From Fomitopsis serialis (Eukaryota > Basidiomycota > Agaricomycetes > Polyporales > Fomitopsidaceae), in NCBI RefSeq assembly GCF_022376445.1, contig NW_025954962.1, positions 1,426,001 through 1,490,000 on the forward strand: 64,000 nucleotides of DNA. Reading direction: 5' to 3'. Positions 57,315-64,000 of this stretch are shown one piece after another; positions within the stretch are counted from its first letter, which is position 1, and the number at the start of each line of letters is the position of its first letter. The notes beneath the pieces were generated by a model. That model was given only the letters and a program-made list of their open reading frames with translations. It did not search any database and was not told the origin of the DNA. Both the position numbers and the translations under genes were made by a program.

Positions 57315-58472
57315 TTACTCTTCGTCGTCCTCGTTCTCGCTCTGCGCCTCTCCTTCGTCCTCCTCTCCGCTCTGGTCTCCCTCGTCTTCGTCTGCTGGGT
57401 CCTCCTCTCTCGCGTCTTGGTCCTGTTCTTCTTCGCCCCACCCTCCTGGCGGCTCTCCCGTCTTCGTGAATGCGTTGCTTTTCCCGATGAATTTCGCGAG
57501 GGCGTCTATCCCCTCCTCTGTGCCGAGGATGGACGGCAAGTCGATCGTCGTGCTCACTGCGCGCAGCGTGTGTCGGTATTTCTCGTATCTTGGGCAGTCC
57601 TGGAGGATGTGGCGTCGTGACTGGTAGGGGTCGCCGCAAGGGCAGTCGACCGGTTCACTAGGTACGAACGACTTGTAGTACTCGCCTATGAATCCGTGTC
57701 CCGTTCTGCACTGGAGTGTTCGTCCAAAGATCTCTCGCGGGAGGGTAAGGAAGGGCTTTCTCGGTTTGGCTTGTGGTGGTAGTCGATTCGCCGTCGCAAA
57801 GTGACCTGTTGGGTGTGTCTTTTTCCACTCGTCGACCCACGCGTTCGTTGCGCGTTCTTTGGCTCTGCGCAAGGCGTTGGCTCGCGTCGCGTACTGGTTG
57901 GGGCCCTCGCTCGTCGTGGCTTCCTTCGCTAGTACATCCGCGATTTCGTTTCCTATGATGCCCTTGTGGCCTGGTGTCCACGCCACTGTGATGCGGTGTT
58001 CGGGGTTGGCCTCCAGGTACCGTATGGCGAAGTTCCTGAAGGTGATTGAATGCTTTTGGGATGGGCCTGGCTTCGCCTCGAAGATCGCTGAGATCGCGGC
58101 GGTGTTGTCGGCGTAGAAGTGGAGGTGTCGGATGTCTCGTGCGTCGTCGCACTGTAGGTATTCTTCCATGTCGATGGCCGCCTCTGCTAGGCCTAGCATC
58201 TCCGCGTCGTAGACCTCCGACTTCCTGCTCATGGCTATTCTCCTTTTGAATAGAGTCTTGTTTCGTTGGGCAACGACATAGCCTGCGCCGACGCGGCGTT
58301 GACCGTTCTCTGTGAGTAGGGAGCCATCAGAGTATATCATCGCGTTCTCGGGGATAGTTTCAATTTGCTTAGCTTTCCATTGTGCGCCTTCATTGCTTCG
58401 TTTTTTGTCACCCCCTTGACTGCCGGCGTGATCACCAAGCGTCCTCCATAGTCGGCTGGGGTCTTCTTCCAT
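57315..58472 (-). CDS. LINE ORF2, RNase H and C-terminal zinc-knuckle portion
   Basis: RNase H motifs in order: MIYSDGSLL (Asp), EVYDAEMLGLAEA (Glu), LHFYADNTAAISAI (Asp), WTPGHKGIIGNEIADVLAKE (His and Asp). A Cys/His segment follows (CPCG, HILQDCPRY), then a very acidic tail (EDPADEDEGDQSGEEDEGE). It should be continuous with the reverse transcriptase frame. The join reads LAVPPWKKTPADYGGRLVI in a third frame between the two, needing one base restored in the A run at 58401-58406 and one in the C run at 58508-58511. The ATG at 58472 is therefore probably not a true start. Confidence 0.8.
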   Translation of the reverse strand: MEEDPSRLWRTLGDHAGSQGGDKKRSNEGAQWKAKQIETIPENAMIYSDGSLLTENGQRRVGAGYVVAQRNKTLFKRRIAMSRKSEVYDAEMLGLAEAAIDMEEYLQCDDARDIRHLHFYADNTAAISAIFEAKPGPSQKHSITFRNFAIRYLEANPEHRITVAWTPGHKGIIGNEIADVLAKEATTSEGPNQYATRANALRRAKERATNAWVDEWKKTHPTGHFATANRLPPQAKPRKPFLTLPREIFGRTLQCRTGHGFIGEYYKSFVPSEPVDCPCGDPYQSRRHILQDCPRYEKYRHTLRAVSTTIDLPSILGTEEGIDALAKFIGKSNAFTKTGEPPGGWGEEEQDQDAREEDPADEDEGDQSGEEDEGEAQSENEDDEE

Positions 58473-58491
58473 GGTGGTACGGCGAGCGGCA

Positions 58492-61455
58492 CTATGCGCT
58501 CGTCATTGGGGTCCGATCTCTTTGCCAGGTTGCAGAGTCGAGTGGAGGCGGGGGTGTCTTGCGTCGGGCTGTCACTCTGCGGTGTGTAGGGCGAGGGGGA
58601 GCTGGTGTCGAGGTCGGGAGTATGCTCCAGCCTTCTGGGAGGCGTTGTATGATCGGGCTGTGGGCACTGAGCTTATTGAACCTGATGGCCGCGCGGTCCT
58701 TCGTGAGGTCTAGGTGGTGTTGGATGGGTGGTATTGCTGCTTCGATTTCCATCGCCACGATCTTCGTCGTCTTGAAGGCCGCGCAGATGAGTCTCAGTGC
58801 TCTATTCTGCACCTTCTCCAAGGCGTGTTCGTGCGCCTTCTTACCTCTCCACCAGGCCGGGCATGCGTACGTCAGTATCGGACGTACACATGCGGTGTAC
58901 AGCGTTCTGAGGTGTTCTTGTGAGAGTCCTCGTACCGTGTTTGCGAGCATTCCCATGCCGTTCACAGTCTTCTCCGCTCGTCCGGCCATCTGCTTGACGT
59001 GGTGGTCGAAGTTGAGTCGGCGGTCGAGGTGGACTCCGAGCCACTTCGTCGCGTCCATGGCTTTTATGATGACTGGTTGTTCGTCTGCTCCTGGTAGGGT
59101 GATCGTTGGTGAGTCGTTCGGTTTTCGCAATCTCAGCGAGTAGTGCATGAGTTCGCGTTTGACGAGGTCGGGCGAGAGTCCGACGCTCTTAAGCCAGGTG
59201 GCGACCTCTCCATATGCGAGTGTGAGGATGCGGACGTTTGTGTCGAGTGAGTCGGACGAGACGTAGACTTTGCCATCGTCGATGAACATGATCAGCGTAG
59301 CTGGGGAGGGGTCGTCGGGGAGGCTGAGTTTCGCGATCTTTGCTTGTAGGTGAATCCGGGCTTTCGCCTCGAAGATTTCCTGTAGCTCGGCCGCGTAGAG
59401 GATCGAGAGGATGGGTGAGATAGGGGATCCTTGTGGTATGCCGTTGGTAACCGGCTTCATTTCCCCCCGGATCCCGTCGAGGCAGATGGCTGCTTCGCGC
59501 TCTGACAGGAAGGTTGCTGTCCATCTGACGAGTTGGAGGGGGAGGTGTTTCGCTCGCATGACGTTGAGGAGGCGTTTGTGGTTGACGAAGTCAAAGAATC
59601 CTTTGATGTCGAATGTGAGTGCGGACGTGACCTTGCCATGGTTGTGGGCTGCTTCGACGTCGTGGACAAAGGTGAGGATGGCGTCGTCCGTAGAGCTTGC
59701 GGGGCGACCCCCGAACTGGTTGGCTGGGACTAGGTTATGGGTCGATACCAGGTACGCCAGGCGGTTTGCGACGATGCGCTCGAGTGTCTTCCCTAGACAC
59801 TCGAGTAATTGAATCAGTCGGTAGGCCCGTGGGTTACTGTAGTCTGGTTTGCCAGGCTTCGGGAGGGCGATGGCTATCGCCTTTCGCCAGGCGCGTGGGT
59901 GGTAACCGGTCTGTAGGCAGTGGTGCATCAGCGTAGTGATCATATCTGGGTCCTCCTTCCAGGCCCATCGTATAACTCGGAATTGGCATTGTGATAGCCC
60001 GGGGGCTTTGTCTGCCCCTTGTTCGAAAATGGAACGCCTCACCTCCTCGGCTGTTATGTCTTCGTCCGGGAAGTCCTCCTCATGTGCGTTTTCCAGGTCA
60101 TTGTCGGGGACGCCCTCTAGTGGTGGTGGTGGTTGGAATAGCTCATCCCGCAGTGCGTCGCACTTGTCCTTGTGCGCAACTGCGGGTTCTTGTCCTGCTC
60201 CTCTCGAGATGGCTGGGGACTGGTATGAGCGCACGCCTTTACCCCACTTCGTGAAGCTCCAGATATCCGCCGACGTTGCTTCTTCCAGGGTGTCCGTGAT
60301 CCACTTCTGGCGTGCTTTCTTGTATAGCCGCTTGAAGTAGTTCCGCGACTTCTTAATCTTCGCGTTAGTCGCTGTTGCCTGGGATCCCCAGCGCTGGATA
60401 TGCGCTAGGCTCTGTGAACGTAAGTCTGCGATCCGTTTCGCTGCGCCGTGCAGCTCCGCGTTCCACCACGGCCGAGCTCTGTCGCTTGGCTTTCTGACTT
60501 TAGCTGCCGCGGCGTTAGCTTCCTGCATGGCAGCTGTAATGGCGTCAGCGGCTTCATCCACCTGGTCTGGCGTAAGTATAGTCCGTCGATCTTGTAGGCG
60601 GTTGAGGGCCAGGCTGTGGTCTTGGAGGGCCGCCCTGTACGCCTTTCCCCATTCCTTCGGGTCCGTGTCCTTGAAGTTGTATCGCTCTCCTGCGATATTG
60701 TCGATCTCCTCTGCTCCGTGGTCGATCTCCCACCTCAGCGCGAAGTGGTCCGATCCGAACGCCATGTCCCGGTCTATGCGCCAGTGCCGCGCCGTGTCGA
60801 GTTCTGTTGCCTTCGGGTTGGTGAACGTCAAGTCGAGCGTCGACTGCGTTCGGTGGTCGTGTGAGAAGTAGGTGGGTTCGCCTTTTTCATTCTTGATCAT
60901 GTAGCCCTTTTCCGTCAGCCAGTCCACCGTTTGGTCCGTCCTCGCGTTTGCCGGGTCTGCTACTCGTGACCAGAGCGGGTGGTGGAGGTTCCAGTCACCC
61001 GAGATGATGACTGGCAGCTCCGCTGGGATGTCGAGTTGCTGGAGTCTCTTCGCTGCTGACCTCGTTCCCTCCTTCTTGTCATCGTTGTAGATGTTGACGA
61101 TGATGGTAGGAGGGTGCGGGGCCTGGGCGATCTCGAGCACCTGCATGTCAAGGTCGTTAGCAATGTCGGAGCGTAGAGTTACTGAAAAGTCCCCTCGCCG
61201 GCGCGTGTACGCCATGGCTCTGGGACGTTTCCCCTTTGGCACTGCGGAGACTGGGAGTATCGGTGTCCAGCCCGCGGCCGCTTCCGATACTGGTCCCTTC
61301 GTGTCGTTTCCTATGTTACCCCACCACGGTTCGGTGACAAGGACTATGTCGGCCGAGTCCTCGTCTGTTGCCGTGTTGAGCAGCGCATGGATCGCTGGGT
61401 TCTGCTTGTTGGCGTTGAGTTGGAGCACGCGGATTGGTTTCGTTGTGTCCATCAT
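58492..61455 (-). CDS. LINE ORF2, endonuclease and reverse transcriptase portion
   Basis: The ATG at 61455 (MMDTTKPIRVLQLNANK) is preferred; the frame is open further upstream and overlaps ORF1 by about 140 nt. Endonuclease: LQLNANKQNPAIHALL, VTEPWWGN, VIISGDWNLHHPLW, LDLTFTNP, GSDHFALRWEID. Reverse transcriptase: YHPRAWRKAIAIALPKPGKP, YRLIQLLECLGKTLERIVAN, LTFDIKGFFDFVNHKRLL, GIPQGSPISPILSILYAAEL and the catalytic FIDDGKVYVSS, then WLGVHLDRRLNFDHHVKQMA and YACPAWWRGKK. The catalytic loop reads FIDD rather than the common YADD; both Asp are kept. It makes nicked target DNA and copies element RNA there. Confidence 0.9.
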   Translation of the reverse strand: MMDTTKPIRVLQLNANKQNPAIHALLNTATDEDSADIVLVTEPWWGNIGNDTKGPVSEAAAGWTPILPVSAVPKGKRPRAMAYTRRRGDFSVTLRSDIANDLDMQVLEIAQAPHPPTIIVNIYNDDKKEGTRSAAKRLQQLDIPAELPVIISGDWNLHHPLWSRVADPANARTDQTVDWLTEKGYMIKNEKGEPTYFSHDHRTQSTLDLTFTNPKATELDTARHWRIDRDMAFGSDHFALRWEIDHGAEEIDNIAGERYNFKDTDPKEWGKAYRAALQDHSLALNRLQDRRTILTPDQVDEAADAITAAMQEANAAAAKVRKPSDRARPWWNAELHGAAKRIADLRSQSLAHIQRWGSQATATNAKIKKSRNYFKRLYKKARQKWITDTLEEATSADIWSFTKWGKGVRSYQSPAISRGAGQEPAVAHKDKCDALRDELFQPPPPLEGVPDNDLENAHEEDFPDEDITAEEVRRSIFEQGADKAPGLSQCQFRVIRWAWKEDPDMITTLMHHCLQTGYHPRAWRKAIAIALPKPGKPDYSNPRAYRLIQLLECLGKTLERIVANRLAYLVSTHNLVPANQFGGRPASSTDDAILTFVHDVEAAHNHGKVTSALTFDIKGFFDFVNHKRLLNVMRAKHLPLQLVRWTATFLSEREAAICLDGIRGEMKPVTNGIPQGSPISPILSILYAAELQEIFEAKARIHLQAKIAKLSLPDDPSPATLIMFIDDGKVYVSSDSLDTNVRILTLAYGEVATWLKSVGLSPDLVKRELMHYSLRLRKPNDSPTITLPGADEQPVIIKAMDATKWLGVHLDRRLNFDHHVKQMAGRAEKTVNGMGMLANTVRGLSQEHLRTLYTACVRPILTYACPAWWRGKKAHEHALEKVQNRALRLICAAFKTTKIVAMEIEAAIPPIQHHLDLTKDRAAIRFNKLSAHSPIIQRLPEGWSILPTSTPAPPRPTHRRVTARRKTPPPPLDSATWQRDRTPMTSA

Positions 61456-63538
61456 ACTGACGCCGCCGAGAGGCTCTCTGCTTGTTCTTTCTCTTGTCTC
61501 GCATTCTTGCTGCGATCTGGCTTGGTGAGAGCCTACTCTCTGCGTATGCAACTGCTGCTGTGAAATCGTCGTCAGATATTGCTAGTGCGGTTTGACAGAA
61601 CGACGTGTCAAACTGGGGGAAACGCTTCTCTAGCGACGCCAGGTCGTTCTTAGCCTTTTCTTGGTTGAGGGCCTCGTAGCGGTTCTTGGTCCGTGCGTCC
61701 TCTTTGCGTTGTGCCTGGCTAGGCCCTGGTGCTCCCTCCGCCTGGCCCTTGTTGGCGTTTGGTGTCGACTTTGGGCCTCGTGCCTCTTTCCACCCTGGTC
61801 CTGCGGAGCTGGTCTTTACCCCTTCCGGTGTGCGTGACGGCTTGGACTTCGTGGTGCCCGCTGCTCTGGCCCGGCTCGCACACTCTCGCCAGTTTGCTGA
61901 GTGCGGACCGTTGCAGTTAGCGCACTTGTAATCATGCTTACACTCCTCCATGTTCGTGTCTCCGTCCGGTTTTGCACTTTCGCACTCTTTGCAGACGTGG
62001 TTCTCCTCGCTGTGCGCCGTTTCACCGCAGATCCGGCACTTTTCGGCTCCGTGGCAGCGCGATCGTGTGTGCCCGAAGTCCCAGCATCGCCCGCACTGTA
62101 ACACCGGGGGTTTGTCAGCGTAGCGTTTAACGTCTGCGAACTGGCCTGCTATGGCCATGTTCTTCACTCGGTTCACCAAGTGGTCGGCGTCGGCTTGTGT
62201 TTTGAGGGCGAGGACGACGGACGAGAATGCTCTGGTCAGTAGGTCTCCCCTGTGTCTCATCCAGCGTGGAAGATCCCATACTGCCATCTTGGCATAGTCC
62301 GGGTTCAGGCTCCGGAGTTCCGCCTCTACCTCCTCCGGAGTTGCGATATCTCCCGTGCTATCGTTGTGCGTGCGGACCCCGTTTAACTGTACCTTAAACC
62401 ATTTCTCGTCCGCCCGTATCCTTGTCGCTCGGTCACCTGCGAAGAATCCTACAAAACTGGGCGCGAAAGGAGCAAGCTCCCCTGCCGACAGGTCAGACCG
62501 CGTGAAGATGATGCAGTTGTTGTGGGCGTTGAACTTCACGTTCACCACCCACAGGTGTTTACTCTCGTTGCTCCCTCTGAGTACCTCGTTGATGTACTTT
62601 ACGATCTCCACTTCGCTCGGCCTCTCCTTCTCCGTCGGGCCGTCCTTCATCTCCACTATCAAGCGCGTGTGATGGTGCGCTGACAGCGGGTTGAGCGACT
62701 GGCGTGGCGGTGCTCTCGGCTTCGGTTTGATGGGTTGTGAGGTCGCTACCACTGTGCGGACTGTCGGCCTGTCCCTCGTGGTTTTGGTGGTCGTCGTCCT
62801 TATGGTGGCTGTGTCGTCCTCTGAATAGATGGTGTCGGGGGTGGAGGTTGGGTTCCTGGCCTCCATGGCGTCCATCCGAGTCGCCAGTCTATCGATCGTC
62901 TTCGCTATGCTGTCCAGTAGCTTCGTTTCGGCGCTTGCGGTGGGCGGCGTTGGCGACGCCGGCCTAGTCGTTGGGACTACCTGCGGTTCTCTCGGTTTGG
63001 TGAGTCGTTCTGCAATGGTTTCAGCGTGTTCGGTAACCGTGGTTGTGTACTCAGCATGGATGGACATCTCTTCTAAGAGGGATGCCGCACGTCCTAGTGC
63101 CTCCTCAAGGAGGATCATATTGCGCATGCTCTCGTCTCCCTTGTTCTTCTTTGGGCTGAACAGGTCGTCAGTGTCCTCGATCATGTTCACGTCTGTGGTC
63201 TTTCTGCTCGGTCTTGGGGTCGGCGACTCCATACTCGCCCTTTCCTCCTCTGTCTCATTTTCCTCGATGCTATCGGTCTCATAGGTTTGTTCTATGCCTA
63301 ACATGGCAGCTGCTGGTGGTTTGGGGGATCGTCTGATAGTCTTAGAGATTTTTTCGAGGACGGTTCGTCCCCGACTCGGCGTCGTCGGAATTGGCGCCGG
63401 GTTCTCAGACTTCCCTCGCGATTTTCCCTCAACCTGGTGTCCTTGGCTCTTTGGATCGCCCTCGTGCGTGCGTGTAGGATAGGGCTGATGCCTATGATCT
63501 CCACCGACCCCCTCGTGGGTCTCTTTAGCTCTACTCAT
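61316..63538 (-). CDS. LINE ORF1, nucleic-acid-binding protein with zinc knuckles
   Basis: The ATG at 63538 gives MSRAKETHEGVGGDHRHQPY. A basic Pro/Ser-rich N-terminus leads to a helical stretch (LLEEALGRAASLLEEMSIHA, LLDSIAKTIDRLATRMDAME), then RLVIEMKDGP, HLWVVNVKFNAHNNCIIFT and KWFKVQLNGVRTHND. CCHC-type knuckles follow: LQCGRCWDFGHTRSRCHG, KCRICGETAHSEENHVCKEC and YKCANCNGPHSANWREC. Near the end FPQFDTSFCQTALAISDDDF resembles a small CUE/UBA-like helix bundle. ORF1 coats the element RNA. No frame break over 740 codons. Confidence 0.85.
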   Translation of the reverse strand: MSRAKETHEGVGGDHRHQPYPTRTHEGDPKSQGHQVEGKSRGKSENPAPIPTTPSRGRTVLEKISKTIRRSPKPPAAAMLGIEQTYETDSIEENETEEERASMESPTPRPSRKTTDVNMIEDTDDLFSPKKNKGDESMRNMILLEEALGRAASLLEEMSIHAEYTTTVTEHAETIAERLTKPREPQVVPTTRPASPTPPTASAETKLLDSIAKTIDRLATRMDAMEARNPTSTPDTIYSEDDTATIRTTTTKTTRDRPTVRTVVATSQPIKPKPRAPPRQSLNPLSAHHHTRLIVEMKDGPTEKERPSEVEIVKYINEVLRGSNESKHLWVVNVKFNAHNNCIIFTRSDLSAGELAPFAPSFVGFFAGDRATRIRADEKWFKVQLNGVRTHNDSTGDIATPEEVEAELRSLNPDYAKMAVWDLPRWMRHRGDLLTRAFSSVVLALKTQADADHLVNRVKNMAIAGQFADVKRYADKPPVLQCGRCWDFGHTRSRCHGAEKCRICGETAHSEENHVCKECESAKPDGDTNMEECKHDYKCANCNGPHSANWRECASRARAAGTTKSKPSRTPEGVKTSSAGPGWKEARGPKSTPNANKGQAEGAPGPSQAQRKEDARTKNRYEALNQEKAKNDLASLEKRFPQFDTSFCQTALAISDDDFTAAVAYAESRLSPSQIAARMRDKRKNKQRASRRRQYDGHNETNPRAPTQRQQAEPSDPCAAQHGNRRGLGRHSPCHRTVVG

Positions 63539-63614
63539 CTACCGTTTACCTCTTTTTTCCGAGCGTGGGAAAAATCGAGATAGATGTGGTATGGGGAAGA
63601 GGAGCGTTTTTTTT

Positions 63615-63630
63615 TCCCGGGCTGGGTCTG
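63615..63630. repeat. Target-site duplication at the 5' end of the LINE
   Basis: CCCGGGCTGGGTCTGA, identical to 56884-56899. Confidence 0.8.
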
Positions 63631-64000
63631 AAGATATGATGGGCAGTGATGCCCGACTCGGACGCATCACAGCAGCGCGGAGCGAGGGTGCGTCGCAGGT
63701 GCGTCGACTCTGCGAAGCTCCCCAGAGGCGGCGACACCGGCCAGCCAGTCGCACGCCCCTCGCTGCGATCGCCGCCAGCCAATCCGGGCAGCCCGCCTGC
63801 CTTGCATGGATGTGCCATCACCCGCCGCCTCCCGCGCCTATCACCTCCCCAGCCTTCGCAGCTTCTCGATCGGCAGGCACCTGCGATCATCGTCTCCAAT
63901 ATACATACGCCATAACTCACTAGACTATCTTATGCGGTATATGTGTACTCCTACTCTATGCAAGAACGAACGTATGCGGGTGCAGATGCAGATACGAAGC
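63631..64000. other. Host sequence beyond the LINE
   Basis: 370 bp to the window edge, originally contiguous with sequence left of 56884. Open frames here show no domain. No gene supported. Confidence 0.35.

Larger units (their letters stand above)
56900..63614 (-). mobile_element. Near full-length LINE (Tad-like, with RNase H)
   Basis: The 6.7-kb element on the minus strand is bounded by a perfect 16-bp direct repeat (56884-56899 and 63615-63630). Its 5' end, read on the minus strand, begins with an A run (63614 downward). Its 3' end is a short (TCA)n tail (56900-56911), not poly-A. It encodes ORF1 with zinc knuckles, then an apurinic endonuclease, reverse transcriptase and RNase H, the domain order of the Tad/I group of non-LTR retrotransposons in fungi. 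The perfect target duplication and open frames indicate a recent insertion. It lies about 260 bp upstream of the start of the Ser/Pro-rich gene. Confidence 0.85.

Noticed and set aside
58382..59143. Long plus-strand frames opposite the LINE
   Set aside because: They are antisense shadows of the reverse transcriptase, which carries all catalytic motifs on the minus strand.
56884..63630. LTR retrotransposon
   Set aside because: No long terminal direct repeats, protease or integrase; an apurinic-type endonuclease and a simple-repeat 3' tail identify a LINE.
1..64000. Reading the many frameshifts as a decaying region full of pseudogenes
   Set aside because: Shifts are almost all one-base losses in homopolymers, hit essential genes, and are not accompanied by stop codons or substitutions elsewhere in the same exons.
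1..64000. tRNA, rRNA or CRISPR features
   Set aside because: No cloverleaf with A and B boxes, rRNA core or regularly spaced repeat array was seen by eye; a covariance-model scan would settle tRNAs.

Overview
The window looks like a chromosomal stretch of a filamentous basidiomycete (Agaricomycete-like). Genes are dense and occur on both strands. They carry many 45-75 nt introns, and neighbouring genes often start back-to-back with short shared promoters. Families include a Con-6 pair, ERMES Mmm1, Swi1/ARID, a Chp1-like chromodomain protein, Rap1 and a tandem array of microsomal P450s. All gene models were built by eye, joining reading frames across GT..AG introns, so exon borders are approximate.

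Layout. 1-12 kb: 3' part of a GYF-domain protein (+), secreted alginate-lyase-family enzyme (-), TFIIIA-type zinc-finger factor (+), chromodomain/SPOC/PIN-like Chp1-type protein (-), Rab5 GTPase (+). 12-23 kb: arrestin-like adaptor (-), DUF1764 protein (-), SWI/SNF subunit Swi1 (+), WD40 protein (-). 23.0-25.3 kb: a non-coding DNA transposon with long terminal inverted repeats and a 7-bp target duplication, sitting in what was a roughly 250-bp shared promoter. 25.5-36.3 kb: mitochondrial D-2-hydroxyacid dehydrogenase (+), Rap1 (+), CDK11 (-), F-box protein (-), uncharacterised coiled-coil protein (+). 36.4-45.4 kb: three tandem P450 genes (+) and a decayed P450 relic. 45.4-53.6 kb: Mmm1 (-), tubulin-tyrosine-ligase-like protein (+), MYND-finger protein (-), RNA polymerase subunit Rpb8 (+), and two divergent Con-6 genes. 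54-56.6 kb: Ser/Pro-rich protein of unknown role (-). 56.9-63.6 kb: an essentially full-length LINE with ORF1, endonuclease/reverse transcriptase and RNase H, a (TCA)n tail and a 16-bp target duplication.

Main observations. (1) Many otherwise intact genes, some expected to be essential (Rpb8, Rab5, Swi1), can be read only if one base is restored, mostly in C/G runs. Nearly all of these are single-base losses, which points to consensus error in the assembly rather than many pseudogenes. The one insertion-type shift, in the second P450, is the best candidate for a real mutation. (2) All three P450s carry the haem-ligand cysteine on an 11-nt microexon. Two of the three use a GC-AG intron where the third uses GT-AG. 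(3) The chromodomain protein has the domain order of Chp1 from the RITS silencing complex. (4) The LINE and the DNA transposon both landed in 5' flanks of host genes.

No tRNA, rRNA, CRISPR array or secondary-metabolite core enzyme was recognised.
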